Source: Galeopsis tetrahit
Taxonomy: Eukaryota; Streptophyta; Magnoliopsida; Lamiales; Lamiaceae
Length of the DNA stretch: 64,000 nucleotides
NCBI GenBank assembly: GCA_963675135.1
Contig: OY776129.1
Span: forward strand, 71,021,348 to 71,085,347
Reading direction: 5' to 3'
Positions 22,656-34,600 of this stretch are shown piece after piece. How positions within the stretch are numbered: position 1 is the stretch's first letter; every line of letters begins with the position of its first letter. The position numbers and the translations under genes are program-made. The notes beneath the pieces are model-generated. The model saw only the letters and a list, made by a program, of their open reading frames with translations. It did no database searches and was not told the origin of the DNA.

Positions 22656-23482
22656 TATGTCAATGTTCTCTTTTTTTTTTTTTTTGGTGATTTCAAAAAT
22701 ATGTTAATGATTTTTTTGGAGGTTGGCGGCGGCAGTGAGGTTGACGGCGGCGGCGGTGGCCATGAGGTTGGTGGGGCTGCAAAAATGAGGGTTAGGGTTA
22801 GATTAAATTTTTAGGGTTCAGAGGGAGTGTATCAATCTTATTATACAAAGGGGTAAATTGGGTATTTAACATATATATTTAATTAATAAATAAAGAAGGG
22901 GTATATTTAACAAGGCTGGAGGGGTATATAGCCATTAGCCAGGGCTCAAATATAAACCCATTCTAAAATTTAACTACTGGGCCGGCCCATTATTATCAAA
23001 ATACAAAGGTCTTAGCAACATTTTAATTATTTTCTCACACTACTAAGTACTAACTTATTATTTTTTCTAAATCAAAATTATGTGAGATCGTCTGATAAGA
23101 AAAATAAACAATAATGTGAAATAAAAATAAATAATAATTTGAAAGTAAAAGGTGATACTTAAAAAAAAAAAGAGTATAATAAAAAGGGCCAATATCTGAT
23201 AAGTCCATTTCACACATTGAAAAAACATAGAAAGACAAGTTTTATTTTTAATTCGAATAAGGACAAAATGGGTGATAAATATACTAAACTGCCCTTCTAA
23301 TATTTAAACTCGAAAATAATTCTTTAATTACTTAGTCAACAATTTTTTAAACTAGTTAGGTAAAACAAACATTTAATTCCTCATATTAATTACGTTTCAA
23401 TATTAGCAATATCCCATTGATTTCGGTATTTTGAAATTGGATTTTGAATTCGAAATTAATTGTTAAAACTTCATCTTCTTGG

Positions 23483-24140
23483 ATGAGAAGGAAATATAAG
23501 AGCAGAAACAGAGGTATGTATTGTTAAGATTTCTGTACAGTAAGTTGCATCACAATTATATTGCAGATCTATACTAATCTTCTACATATGGTATGGAAGA
23601 TGCAGCTTTTGAGTCAATAGTTGATTACATATACCATATAATTATATCACTTTTTGTTGATATGCAGTTAATTTATTACATATAACATTAAATCATAATT
23701 AGTCTATGTATCTGTTGTGATGTATATCTTTTTTGTTACTTTTAAACAAATTTTATTGTATATTTGTTTCAGATGTTTCATCTGAAAAAAAAGTTCGTTT
23801 GGATGCAAAAGAAGCCAAAAGAAAAGGAAAAAGAATCATTCGTTATATGATTGTTTCATCTGACTCAGGTTATATAAAAATGTTAATATGATATACAATT
23901 CTTTTAAAAAAATGTATTAATTTTATATAATTGAATTTTATCAGATTTTGAAAGCGACTATGATGTTAGAAGGAAATATAGATCATACAGCCCATCCGAT
24001 TCAGAAGGTTGAAAGCATTAACAAATCTTTGTGGTTTATTAGCTTGTTTATGTATGGTTCGCTAATTTTTTCATATTTTAATGGATTTATATATTTTAGA
24101 GTACTACAGTGACAAATTAAAGGTGGATTTATTTATATAA
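23483..24140 (+). CDS. Small four-exon gene for a 76-residue basic/acidic protein
   Basis: Exons 23483-23513, 23773-23868, 23945-24007 and 24100-24140 join through three GT-AG introns, all in phase 1, into an open frame of 76 residues. The protein is basic first (MRRKYKSRNR, then DAKEAKRKGKRIIRY), then serine/aspartate-rich (VSSDSDFESDYD and SYSPSDSEEYYSD). RRKYKSRNR in exon 1 and RRKYRSYSPSD in exon 3 are related at the DNA level (agaaggaaatata), suggesting exon duplication. It has no signal peptide or membrane segment. Its character suggests a small nuclear SR-like or phosphoprotein, but I do not recognise a family. The consistent splice phase argues for a real gene or a recent gene relic. 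Exon 4 could instead splice on at gtggat (24123). Confidence 0.5.
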
Positions 24141-24307
24141 TATCATTATAAATTCGAAATTTCAATTAGTTGTCAAATTAAAGGGTATAAGTGGGAATGT
24201 ATGTTTATTTTAGACCTTATTTGTTATTATTTAATTTCTTGTATTTCTATGTTTTTTGGTCCTATGAAATGACTCTTTGAGATATTAATCCTAATAAAAA
24301 AGTTGTA

Positions 24308-24758
24308 CTCCTTCGTTCACCAAAAGTGTGCTTATTTCTTTTTTTTTTTTGTCAACAAAAAACGTGCTTATTCTATTTTTTTGAATATTTTTTCTACTTT
24401 ACTAACAATCGAGTATCTTATACTCCCTCCGTCCGCCTATAAGTTTCTCATTTTAACATTTTGGTCCGTTCGTCTATAAGCTTCTCATTCCTTTTTTGGT
24501 AAGTACTTTTTTTTACACTTCACTTTATATCTTACTTTTTCTCTCCTCTCTAAATCACATCACTTGTACTATATCTATTATTTAATCACTTTTATTAATC
24601 TTTGTGTCAAAAAGTAACGTGTAACTTATAAGCGGACGGAGGGAGTATTTTTTACTCATTATATTAAATATATTATTTATAATTAAAATATGATTTTTTT
24701 AAAAATATATATAAAAAAAAGTGAGCACACTTTCGGTGGAAAGAGGGAGGAGAGGGAG
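24308..24758. mobile_element. Stowaway-like MITE interrupted by another Stowaway
   Basis: The outer ends (ctccttcgttcaccaaaagt on the left; acactttcggtgg and gagggag on the right) are inverted and flanked by TA. A complete Stowaway (24423-24645) lies inside. Confidence 0.65.
24423..24645. mobile_element. Stowaway MITE, 223 bases
   Basis: Termini ctccctccgtccgcctataa and ttataagcggacggagggag are perfect inverted repeats flanked by TA on both sides, as made by Tc1/mariner transposases. Confidence 0.9.
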
Positions 24759-25812
24759 TATATACTATTATTTTAAACCAAAGATATTAATTTGTTCTCC
24801 GTAAACACGTTTTGTGAGACTATTTTATTAATACAATTTGTTTTACGTGATTTATTCTCAAATTTATATATCTTGTTTTACATTTTAAAATAGCAAAGTT
24901 TATTTTCCATATCTTGATCACTATTTACACTGAGAGGGAGAAGGAAAAACGTGTCTCCTACGTAATCATGATTTTGGAATCATAATTACGCGCTATAAGC
25001 CCACTAGTTAAGGCTTTATTAATAACGTTAATTTTGACCTTTTTTTACCTAGTGATTACATTATTTCTCTTCTTACTAACTAACTAACTAATCCCAACTG
25101 ATCTGCCGACAAATTTCCACATCATATATCCAAGATTAATACTTTTACAAATTGTACAAAATCATTAATCAACACTGCTCTTGATTGTTTATTCAAATTT
25201 TGGTATTAAATTGTACAAAATCATTAATCAACATTCTAAAATACTCTAATAAAACCCACTGTTCCAAATTTCTTATTCAATTTTAGTGTTTGAATGGTGT
25301 TTCACCACTTTTAATACATGATTCATGTAATGTTTTAAAGATAATGAAAATATAAGATAAACGTTAAAATGTAATAGTTGATGAATGCAGATTCTCTCTT
25401 TCTCTCTCTAAACTCTTTCTATTCCTTTTTACTACCTTTTATACTTTACACATAATTGTCAATACACGATCAATCATTGTCACATTTTTTTCTTCAAAAT
25501 CCTACCCAATTAACTATCAAAATTACCCACTTTCGAACATATATATATAAATCTAAATACAGTGTTAGTATTCATCAAATCCAATCAATTGTGGATTTGA
25601 AATCCGGTGTATATAGACAAAAAAAAAAAAAAACTATGTTTGAAGAAATCATGGGATATGAGCTAGTTTTATTAATTTCTTGATGGATATATATTCTTAT
25701 TACAATGAAATGAAGATTGTGATAGAGAAACACGACTTTACACAATTACTTATAGTTTAGTACTAGTACTTTTGGTTTAATTAATGACCTAGTTTAATTT
25801 AGGTTATTAATT
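24759..25812. other. Intergenic DNA downstream of the MYB gene
   Basis: AT-rich. aaattgtacaaaatcattaatcaaca occurs twice, near 25150 and 25208. No gene was recognised; the presumed MYB 3' untranslated region is at the right edge. Confidence 0.55.
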
Positions 25813-26899
25813 TCATGGAAGTCCATAAGAGGAAAAGAAGCTAGGCATCAACTCCTCTAAATCCCAATCCACTCCCTCTAATTCCCAATAATCCTCCTCA
25901 TTTTCCACTTTGATATTGTTATTAATTAGTTTACTCTCACATGTACCCTCACTTGTACTAGTTTCTACTAAATTTTCGACTTTCGAGCTCTCTAATGGTG
26001 GAACATCAAAGCTGACTCCAAGCTCATTGATCCCGGGTTGTGCATTGCATGGTTGTACGTCGAGGTACGACCCTTGGCTCGACATGTAATAATCTAGGTC
26101 AGGAAAGGGATTGGCCATAGGAGGTGGCATGGATGAGGTCGAGGGGGATGACTCCATCAACATGGCCATGATGATATTGTGATCTTCTTGTGTCATGATC
26201 ATGAGCCCTTCATCTATGTCATCGTGATGATGATGATGGGGTATGATGGAAGAAGAAGAATTTGTTGTGTAATTTGGTGATGTAGTAGTGGAAGCTTGTG
26301 ACTTATTAGGAGTATTATTCTTTGTCCTTTTCTTGAATGTTGAATTCCAAAAGTTCTTTATTTCATTATCAGTTCGTCCAGGTAGATGTGCAGCTATTTG
26401 AGACCACCTGCAAATGATCATAATGGAAAATTAAATTAATTGGGACGATAATAAAATCTTAATTTTGTGGGCTAATTAAGCACTCAATATGATTTAATTT
26501 GATTATTGAGCTTAAGCATTGGATATAGACAAAAGTCCTCACTATTATTAATTATTTTGTACGAGATTGTCGATCGGAATATTCTTGTACCAAATTAGTA
26601 TACTACTTAATTAATTATATATATCGAAATGGGTTCATAAATTAAAGAATTAAAAATTAATGTATTGGACTTCATGATGTCTATATATGTATATATAAAT
26701 ATAGGTAGGTCTAGTAAACGCACCACCAAGTGAATTAGTAGGTTGATTAATTATTGCTTGATTGACAAAACTTGCGAGTTATCATCATAACATACCCCCA
26801 ATTACTATTTGGTCCCCTTTCTTAATCATCAGCTTGTTATGCATGTTTAGACCATCTGGACTACTAATATTAAAATATATACCAATAAATTAAAAACAC

Positions 26900-26936
<37 letters not shown>

Positions 26937-28059
26937 CTCTAGCTAGCTCGCATAAAAAATTAATGAAATAATGTTTATTACGAAATCGACAAATTATATA
27001 TAGAGATATATAATAAAATCTAGAGTCATGATCTATAAAGATGAATGACTTGAAATGGAATTGGATGCCTAATTTGCATGGGTATAAGTATATATAGCGT
27101 CTCAATTCTAACATACAGAAGCACGTAAACATTTTACATTATATTTTACTTGTTGCTTTTCAATATATATAGATACTACAATAAAACGTTAATTCAGAAG
27201 GCATGGCCGCTACTTGCGTACTTAATTAAGGACTCAACAAAATAAATTAGATAAAGTAATGGTGTTATGAAATAAAAATAAAGTGGTTGTTTTCATAATA
27301 AAAAATAAACTTGGTGTAAAGACAAATAAAAAATATGAGCATATTTTTGGTGAACGGAGGAAGTATTATAATGAGATGTGTTAGTTAATAAAAAAAAATA
27401 GATTATAGGTTTTAATACATTTTCAATACACAGGTAATAATTTTCGATCCGATCTTTATTTATCATGAATTAATATTTTTCTATCATGTATTTTTTTCTA
27501 TTATATATATATATATATATTAGTTGAAAAAATTAGTGAAGATTGTACTGATCGAGTGTTACTCTAAATTTGAATACTACTCCCTAATATATATTAGGAG
27601 TATTATGTGAACATTGTTTAGGTCTAGTTTGTTAGGATGGATTAGCTCGAGATTGATATCTAATTAGAATTTTCTCGCAAATAATTAAAAAGACATTAAT
27701 TATGTGCACATCAAATAAAAAAAATACACCATCGATCTACACGATTTAATAATGTAAATGAATTGAAATATGTATGAAATGAGGTTATAAAAAGTATAGA
27801 AGGTGACCGACCTATTTCCAAGAAGAGAATGGAAGTGAAGAATGAGGTGTTCCTCGTGGGGAGAAAAGGCGCCGCGCTTAAGGTCGGGCCTCAAATAGTT
27901 GATCCAGCGGAGGCGGCAGCTCTTCCCGCACCGTTGCAGCCCCGCGTTTATGGCAACTTCTGTCCAGCAGCCCTGCCCGTTACTCGCCATGTACTTGCGC
28001 AGCTTCTCGTCTTCCTCCGGCGACCAAAGCCCCTTTCGCATCTTCTTCCCACCTCTCAT
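25813..28059 (-). CDS. R2R3-MYB transcription factor, MYB46/MYB83-like
   Basis: Two minus-strand exons, 27812-28059 and 25813-26407, joined in phase 2 across a 1404-base intron, encode 280 residues. R2 (KGLWSPEEDEKLRKYM to NYLRPD) and R3 (KRGAFSPHEEHLIL to NFWNSTFKKR) are complete, with the regular Trp spacing and the usual aromatic substitution in R3. The LKRGAFSP and HSLLGNRWSQIAAHLPGR stretches resemble MYB46/MYB83, master switches of secondary-wall cellulose, xylan and lignin genes. The C-terminal half is Ser/Asn/acidic with a His run, ending in an acidic activation-like tail (EDYWELEGVDWDLEELMPSF). The first ATG (28059) was chosen; an internal ATG six codons on is also possible. The intron after GNR is the conserved R3 position, while the frequent intron in R2 is absent. 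Subgroup is inferred from remembered sequences. Confidence 0.88.
26908..26935. repeat. AT dinucleotide microsatellite in the MYB intron
   Basis: Uninterrupted at-repeat of about 28 bases; shorter ones lie at 27502-27521 within the same intron. Confidence 0.8.
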
Positions 28060-28102
28060 TTTATTATATTCTCCCCTTTTAACTGTTTTGATGTGGAGGT
28101 GT

Positions 28103-28125
28103 ACATATTTATATATAGAGAGAGA
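28103..28125 (-). promoter_or_regulatory. Candidate TATA box of the MYB gene
   Basis: On the minus strand the sequence reads ctctctctatatataaatat, about 50 bases upstream of the ATG at 28059. It is the only strong TATA-like motif nearby, but it would leave a very short leader, so the call is tentative. Confidence 0.3.
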
Positions 28126-28462
28126 GGCTAGAGGGACAAAACAACAAACAGGAGAAGAGAATGATTATGATGATTGTTGTGGGGTACGTTTTGTTGCTTA
28201 CAAATGGGGAATTCAGGGTGATGTGTTTAATTTCTTCAAATTCAATTAATTATCATTGTGTGGAAAATACTACTGCGTGTTTCTTGCTTGTTTGTGCACA
28301 TAATAAATGTGTCATAAATTGTTTAAGTGTCGCCATTAAATTATGTATATTTCGCTTCAATTTACTACACTTTATACTGTATTCTGTGTCTAGTTTTAGA
28401 AATTAAACGGATAAAGTAGTTTTTTTTTTTTTTGAAAGATTGCACACACATATACACACAAG
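28126..28462. other. MYB upstream intergenic DNA, no gene seen
   Basis: Sequence between the candidate MYB TATA box and the hAT-like MITE. No coding signature. Confidence 0.5.
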
Positions 28463-28844
28463 TAGACATGGGCGGTTTTCAAGCCGGAACCGGCAAACCG
28501 GCCGAACCGTCGATTCGCAACCGTAATCGGATTTTTACGGTTCGATTTCGATTAGTCCAAATGAAAAATCGTCGATTTCGGTTTAACCGTCGGTTTGACA
28601 GTTAACCATCGATTTTTCGGTTTTTTTTTAAGTACATAATTCTTTCAATTTTCTATGTATAAATTTAAGTTATATAATTTGTATTAAAATCTAGCAATTT
28701 TTTTTTTTAAAGAGTTAAAACGAAAAAAAAAAAAAAAAAAAGAGCCAAAAAAAAAAAAAAAAAACCAACGGTTTACCGGTTTGGTTTCGGTTACCAATTT
28801 TGGTAAACCGTAATCGTCTGGTTATTGACGGTTGCACATGTCTA
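28463..28844. mobile_element. hAT-like MITE with TAGACATG ends
   Basis: Inverted ends tagacatgggcggtt and gacggttgcacatgtcta. The flanks cacacaag (28455-28462) and catacaag (28845-28852) are an 8-base target duplication with one mismatch. The interior is packed with aaccgg, ccgaacc and ggtttaccgg palindromes and two long A runs. Confidence 0.7.
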
Positions 28845-28852
28845 CATACAAG

Positions 28853-29690
28853 GGGTCCGGTTTGTGGTCGCCCCCTTCGATTTCTTAAACCTTTTTGCTA
28901 TTTATGTAAAACAAAAATCATTTCGACTTTCAATATATATATGAGGGACTGTCCCCTTAAATAGCCAAGTATTTCAAATATTTATAAAAGATAAACAAAG
29001 TACATTACACGTTGAATTATGTTAAAAAATATTATGAATGTACTCCAAAGTGCATTACTTTATATATAAGCGTAATTACTACTTGATAAGTAATTTAGTA
29101 TTACAAATTGTAAAAAATTACACCAATTATATGAAGTGCACATTGTACATACAAAAAATTATTTGTGAAATCGTCATAATATTAATTTCGATGAATGGAA
29201 AAGCCTTCTTCCTCATTTAATCACCGCTAGCAACCCTCCCCTCACCATCTACATCTCTCTCTCCATATAAATCGGCTAAATTAAGTACCCGTTTTCGGTG
29301 TTTTCGCCGTATAGTGCCGTCGTAATACCACCTTCATTGCACCGCCGACGCAATACAGTCGTCGTCAACCACCTCCGCCCACTGACCATTTCCCAGATCC
29401 ATTTTAGGGTTTATGTAATTTTTTTTTCAAGAGGGTAGTTGGGATCAACGGGTAAATCCTCTCTAACGGCGCCACAGTGGCCTATTGGGCGAGGTTATCC
29501 ATTGATCCCGTTTTTTACTTCTTTTTAGGTCGTTTTAGTTCTTTAGTATGTGCGGTTTTTGTTTGGTTGTAGGACTTTTTCCCCTGTTGTGGATTTTTTT
29601 TGAGTGGGTTTGATGGTTTTATAGGATTTGAGTATTTAGTGGAGCTCTGTCCCCTTTTCTGTCTCTTGTATCTTTTTTTTGAAGTTTCGG
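28853..29690. other. Intergenic DNA, no gene seen
   Basis: AT-rich DNA, then a stretch (29230-29700) with pyrimidine-rich and GC-richer composition, including a ctctctctccatataaa promoter-like motif near 29257, but no coding signature on either strand. Confidence 0.45.
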
Positions 29691-29880
29691 GTATCCGGCT
29701 CAAGGAACGACTAATTTTGGGGGATCAATTCCACCGTCCACTTGCGGGCTTTGTGCTCTGTATAGACATGACCCCATAGAAATTGTTTGCACCTTAGAGA
29801 GTTCGAACCTAATACCTAGAAATGAGCATACTCCTATGTCCCAAGTCTACACCACTAGACCAATTCCTTGGAGTTTTGTC
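29691..29880 (-). mobile_element. tRNA-derived SINE-like sequence
   Basis: Read on the minus strand it has an RNA polymerase III A-box-like ggaattggtctagtggtg (about 29850-29875) and a B-box-like ggttcgaac (about 29799-29812), spaced as in tRNA genes. A further region, gtcgttccttgagccggata, and an A-rich stretch beyond 29685 follow. The layout resembles plant Au-type SINEs. Confidence 0.55.
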
Positions 29881-30814
29881 TCTTTTATCTTGATATGAGA
29901 ACGTTCACCATAGTGTGGAATTGAAGACTTTGACGTTATTGTAGGACAAAGAGTATATTCACTTTTTTCTTCTCTATTTTGGGTTGAAGATCATTATGAT
30001 CACAAGGAAATTGAAAATCACTCAATACTGGTGGAAGTGGTCGGGTGATATTCAAACGGTTTGGACAAAGATAGGAGATACTTTAACTCTCTCTTTATAT
30101 ATGTTTTGTCGTTTACCTTTCATCACATATATACTTCAATTCAAAGTCAATCATATCATTATAGTAGTAATTTATATTTATACACACTAAATTAATCAAC
30201 ACTTTATACATACACATGACACAAAGTAGCACGAATTTGTTTTGCCACCAAACAGCGATTATATTAGCTTCTAATATACATAAACTTTTCTCTCTCCTCG
30301 CTCTAAAATATTACATGGAACAACATGTGTATTTCAAGTTAAATAAATCCCCTAAAAAAAAAAGAGAGTCGGATGGTGTACATGATTTTTTTTGTTATAT
30401 ATATATAATTCATTCGTTTGTTTAGATTTTAGAATACATATTTACCACAAATTTTGACTATTTTTGGGCTTGATGATATTATTGATGAATAGCAAAATGG
30501 ATTTGAGTGCATAACATGGAAATCAATGATTATAATTACTCAAATGGGAAAATAAATTATAGAAAAAGTTAAAGTTGACGAATAATTTGCAGGATATAAA
30601 TGGCAAATCTGAAAGAAAAACGTGACCATATATATAAAAGCAGTAAAGGGATCATTATCAGGCCTATCGCATTGAATTCAAATATCATGATGATTTAATA
30701 TTACTCTACAATTAAAAAATTATTACTTAAAAAAGTAATGCTAGCTAATTATATTTTCTTTATAAAATTATTAATTTGTAGTAATGTTTTAGAAAGTAAA
30801 CATTTTTACATTCA
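29881..30814. other. AT-rich intergenic DNA, no gene seen
   Basis: Low-complexity DNA upstream of the DER gene region; no coding, splice or RNA gene signal was found. Confidence 0.5.
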
Positions 30815-30970
30815 ACAATAAAGTAATTGTTTATAAATAAAGTTGATGACAAATTGAGTAATTAAGTGATGGGTTGAAGAATGATAGTTTTCATAAAGTG
30901 TATGAGACTACATTTAATCGACAAAGAATATGAGGCAAATAAGACTATATTTCATTGACGGAGGGAGTAT
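30815..30970. mobile_element. Partial Stowaway MITE, same family as in DER introns
   Basis: aataaagttgatgacaaatt, gagtaattaagtgatg, ttttcataaagtgtatgaga and the terminus gacggagggagta match the right half of the element at 32367-32625. The left end was not found. Confidence 0.65.
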
Positions 30971-31229
30971 TTTTTTTTTATACATTCATTAAGATGAGAA
31001 CACGAAAATTATGGTCAATGATAACAAACAAAAGACAATTCATAACACTACTTAAGATATTTATTATTTTGATCAACTATCTTCCCTGTTATAATCATTT
31101 TCATATGCGCAACCAATAACGTTTTCTTGTTCGCTTTCGGGTGGGTGAGCACCGCGGTGACGTCTTTCCAGTCTATGGCGAGAGAGAGAATTGTTTAGTA
31201 TTCGAATAAATGAATGAAAAGGGACTGGG

Positions 31230-31533
31230 ATGGGTTCTATATTTTAGGATTTATAGACGGATTATAGATGAGTCTCAAAAACCGTCTATAAACGATCAAT
31301 CAAACGGGAGATCAAATGAAAATTTTGAAACTTGAAATATTAGAGATCAATTATAGACTATCAATGTGGTTTCAAAAATTGAAATTTAAGTTAATTCGAA
31401 TTAGAGACCACATTTTCGATCTGTAACCGGTCTGCAATGCTCATGTTATAGACGAGATTATTTCTCGTCTCAAAACTCGATTTTTTTAAACAGTCTCAAA
31501 TGATTTTTTACCGTCTCAAACCAAAAGATAGTG
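31230..31533 (-). mobile_element. CACTA-like (En/Spm) terminal fragment
   Basis: On the minus strand the sequence starts CACTATCTTTTGGTTTGAGA and continues with repeated gagacgg, gagacga and gtctata motifs in both orientations, as in the subterminal regions of CACTA transposons. The opposite terminus and the transposase are not visible. It lies just upstream of the DER gene. Confidence 0.45.
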
Positions 31534-31656
31534 GTGTATTTTCGCAATTTATACCTCGTGTTATGTGTCCATTGGCGCTAGAAATATCAATCAAATATCT
31601 GCAGTGCAGCAAAGAATAGGATAAACCTCGGTGCTTCCCCCGCGTTAAACCCAACA

Positions 31657-34600
31657 ATGTCTTCATTAGACATATGTGCCTCGATTCGTATCTCTAAGAA
31701 TTGCTCTCTACCCTCTAATGGACCAAAATATTTTCAATCTCCTGCTGCCGTCTCTCTCCCCGCCCACCGCCGCCGCCAAATTCACCTTCGACGGCCGCCC
31801 TCGTCCGTTACCCATTTCTCCTCAGACACAGAACAAGATAATTTTTTACCGGAAGGCAGTGAAATTTATGAAGAACAAACGTCATCCGACGAGGAAGAGG
31901 CGGAGGATGATTTCGACGTCCTTGAATTAGAGCGCCAAGCTAGACAAGCCGCGAAGGAGTACTCTGATTCCTTGTCGCGTGAACTCAAAATAGGTCCAAC
32001 TCTTCAACTTTTCTTAGGCTTACCTTAATTGTTGTAAATTTACATTCCAATGACATAAATTATTGGGCGCTGAAATGTGGGAAAACATGATTTGTTGGAC
32101 GTTCTTGCTTCTGAATTTTGTTTTTCTCTTGCAATCTTGAATCATTGCTTAGGATTACACATCGGTTTTTAGTAATTGAACACATAATCTGTGAGGGATG
32201 GGGATGAGGAATTGAGGGTTAGATACCCAAATTTGAAAAATGAAAAAAATAAATTATTTCCCCCCTTTGTGAATTTTGACCTATATTTCAGGGCAATTTT
32301 TTGTATGAACTCTGTAATACCACATCACTTATCATCAATTAATAACAATACTCTTATAAAGTAATACTCCCTCCATCCATGAAATGCCCTCCCATTGGAG
32401 GGGCACATGTTTTAAAAAAAATGTAATAAAATAGATAAAGTAAGTATATTGTAGTGTATTGTGGGGTCCATTGTGAATAAAGTGATTGTTTGTGAATAAA
32501 GTTGATGACAATTTGAGTAATTAAGTGATAGTTGAAGGGTGATGGTTTTCATAAAGTGTATGAGACTACATTTTGTGGACTTAGAATATAAGACAAATGA
32601 GACTACATTTCGTGGACGGAGGGAGTACCAAATTAAGAAAAAATGAATTTGAGTTGCACCGTGCATTTGTTGCATAAAAGTATTTGTCATAACCATCAAC
32701 TCTTGAAATATAATGACAAAATACACAACAATTTTGACAAAATCTATTAACTCAAATTTCCAATACTCGGTTCATTTACATCTTAAAGGTATACAAAAGA
32801 CGAGAACGCAATGTTTTTTTTTATATAAGTAATATACTTGAACCATACTTACCTAATAAATCTTAAAATTCCAGGGGGGCATTGCCTTCCCTGGCCATAC
32901 ACTCCCTTCTTTGGAAATATTAATAAGAGGACTACATTTCATGTTTTGCCCGCCCTTCCTTGAACTTCCTCAAGACATGCTATGTTTATGGGACTATTGA
33001 TTCGAGAATTGAACTCACCTGAAAATTATTTCAATGGCAAGTGTTTTGACATGTGTAAATACTAACATGTCATAAAACTTGATGTTTTTAGATGACGAGG
33101 TTCCCATTCATAAGGAAACTCGAGGAAGGCAGAAGAAGCGCGTGGATACTACTAGCTCTGTCAGTTGAATTCTTTCTTGGTCTTTATACGTTCTATTGTT
33201 CTGTATCTATCTCACTTATTTGATTAAAGATGACCAGAGTTAAGTCTGCGTGAAAGTGCATATACATTAGAAATATGTTGAAGTTCCAATAAATATTGTT
33301 GTTTATTTGATTTTGTGAATTGAAGTGGGCTTTTGAACTGAAAATGAAGTTCCTTCCTGCAAAAAACTTAAGCTTGTTTTTATTAAAGTTATTTTATGAG
33401 ACTGTTTCTCCACCTCTGAGATCTTAAATGCTGCATATTAACATCAGTCTAACTTTATTCATCTTGAATCAATATGTTACGATAGATTTTCTTTCTTGTG
33501 TTGATCTATGCCAAATAAATTTTACCACAGATTCCTGATCATCTTCTTCCAAGGGTTGCAATAGTTGGAAGGCCAAATGTTGGAAAATCGGCACTCTTTA
33601 ATCGTCTGGTTGGGGTATGTATCAGTAGCTCTGTAATTTCTTTTGCCATATCAATATTCTGTTAAAATGTAATATCTTGATTTATGTTAGGGGGCGTTTG
33701 ATACTTTTCTGTGAAAACTACTACTCCCTCCGTCCACGAAAAGTAGTCCCATTTGACACATATTCTTTGTCCACCAAATGTAGTCCCATGCACTTTATGG
33801 AAACTATCACCCTTCAACTATCACTTAATTACTCAATTTGCCATCAACTTTATTCCTAAACAATCACTTTATTCACAATGGACCCCACAATACCCTATAA
33901 TACCCTTACTTTATCTACTTTATCTACCATTTTCTTAAAACTTGTGCCCCATCCCCATGTCCCTACTTTTCATGGATGGAGGGAGTAATACTAACAAATT
34001 AATACCTTTCAGTAAAACAACCAATATCATTTAAAATACACTTGAATTGCATGGTGCACCTAGTGCATGCAAGTTTTTGTCTAACTCATTTACTCGAGTT
34101 TCCTCTTTGCAGAGTAACAAAGCCATTGTGGTGGATGAACCTGGAGTTACGAGGGACCGTTTGTACGGTAGATCATTTTGGGGTGTGTATGAGTTTATGT
34201 TAGTGGACACTGGAGGTGTAATTACAATTTCAAAGCATCAGAAAGATGTTATGGAAGAACTAGCCGTATCAACAACTATTGGGATGGAGGGGATTCCTCT
34301 TGTCTGCAGGGAGGCTGCTGTTGCAAGGATGCCTTCGATGGTTGAGAAACAAGCTGCCCTTGCTGTCGAAGAATCTTCTGTCATCATATTTGTCGTTGAT
34401 GGTCAGGTATCTTTTTTTCATTTTACTGATTTGGTGGAGTAAAATGAAAATTTGTCCCGTGTTTATTGGGTGTTGGCAATGTAGTCTCATACGAATCAAT
34501 TTCTTCAATTAAATCTCATAACTTTTAAAATGAGGCAAAATTTTAACCTATGTCACATTGTCACAGGATTTTTTCACATGTTGATCACTTGAGCTGCCGA

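Larger units (their letters stand above)
21851..22946. mobile_element. Mutator-like non-autonomous element with GC-rich array
   Basis: Ends ggccctgactatatacccct and, inverted, aggggtatatagccattagc followed by cagggct, flanked by caaatata at 21843-21850 and 22947-22954 (8 exact bases; a ninth differs). The architecture resembles the element at 7743-9131: AT-rich ends with a similar ctgactatat motif, a GC-rich tandem block (22130-22320, about 50-base units containing tccgtctgcgcgcgg and cgctccgccaagctcg), and a GTCGA-rich hairpin block. Frames open across the GC block (for example 22133-22413) are artefacts of the repeat. No transposase. Confidence 0.75.

Noticed and set aside
29515..29703. 62-codon Lys-rich frame next to the SINE
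   Set aside because: Translation of low-complexity T-rich sequence on the opposite strand; no supporting motif.
34269..34508. Overlapping frames within DER exon 4
   Set aside because: Shadows of the in-frame GTPase exon.
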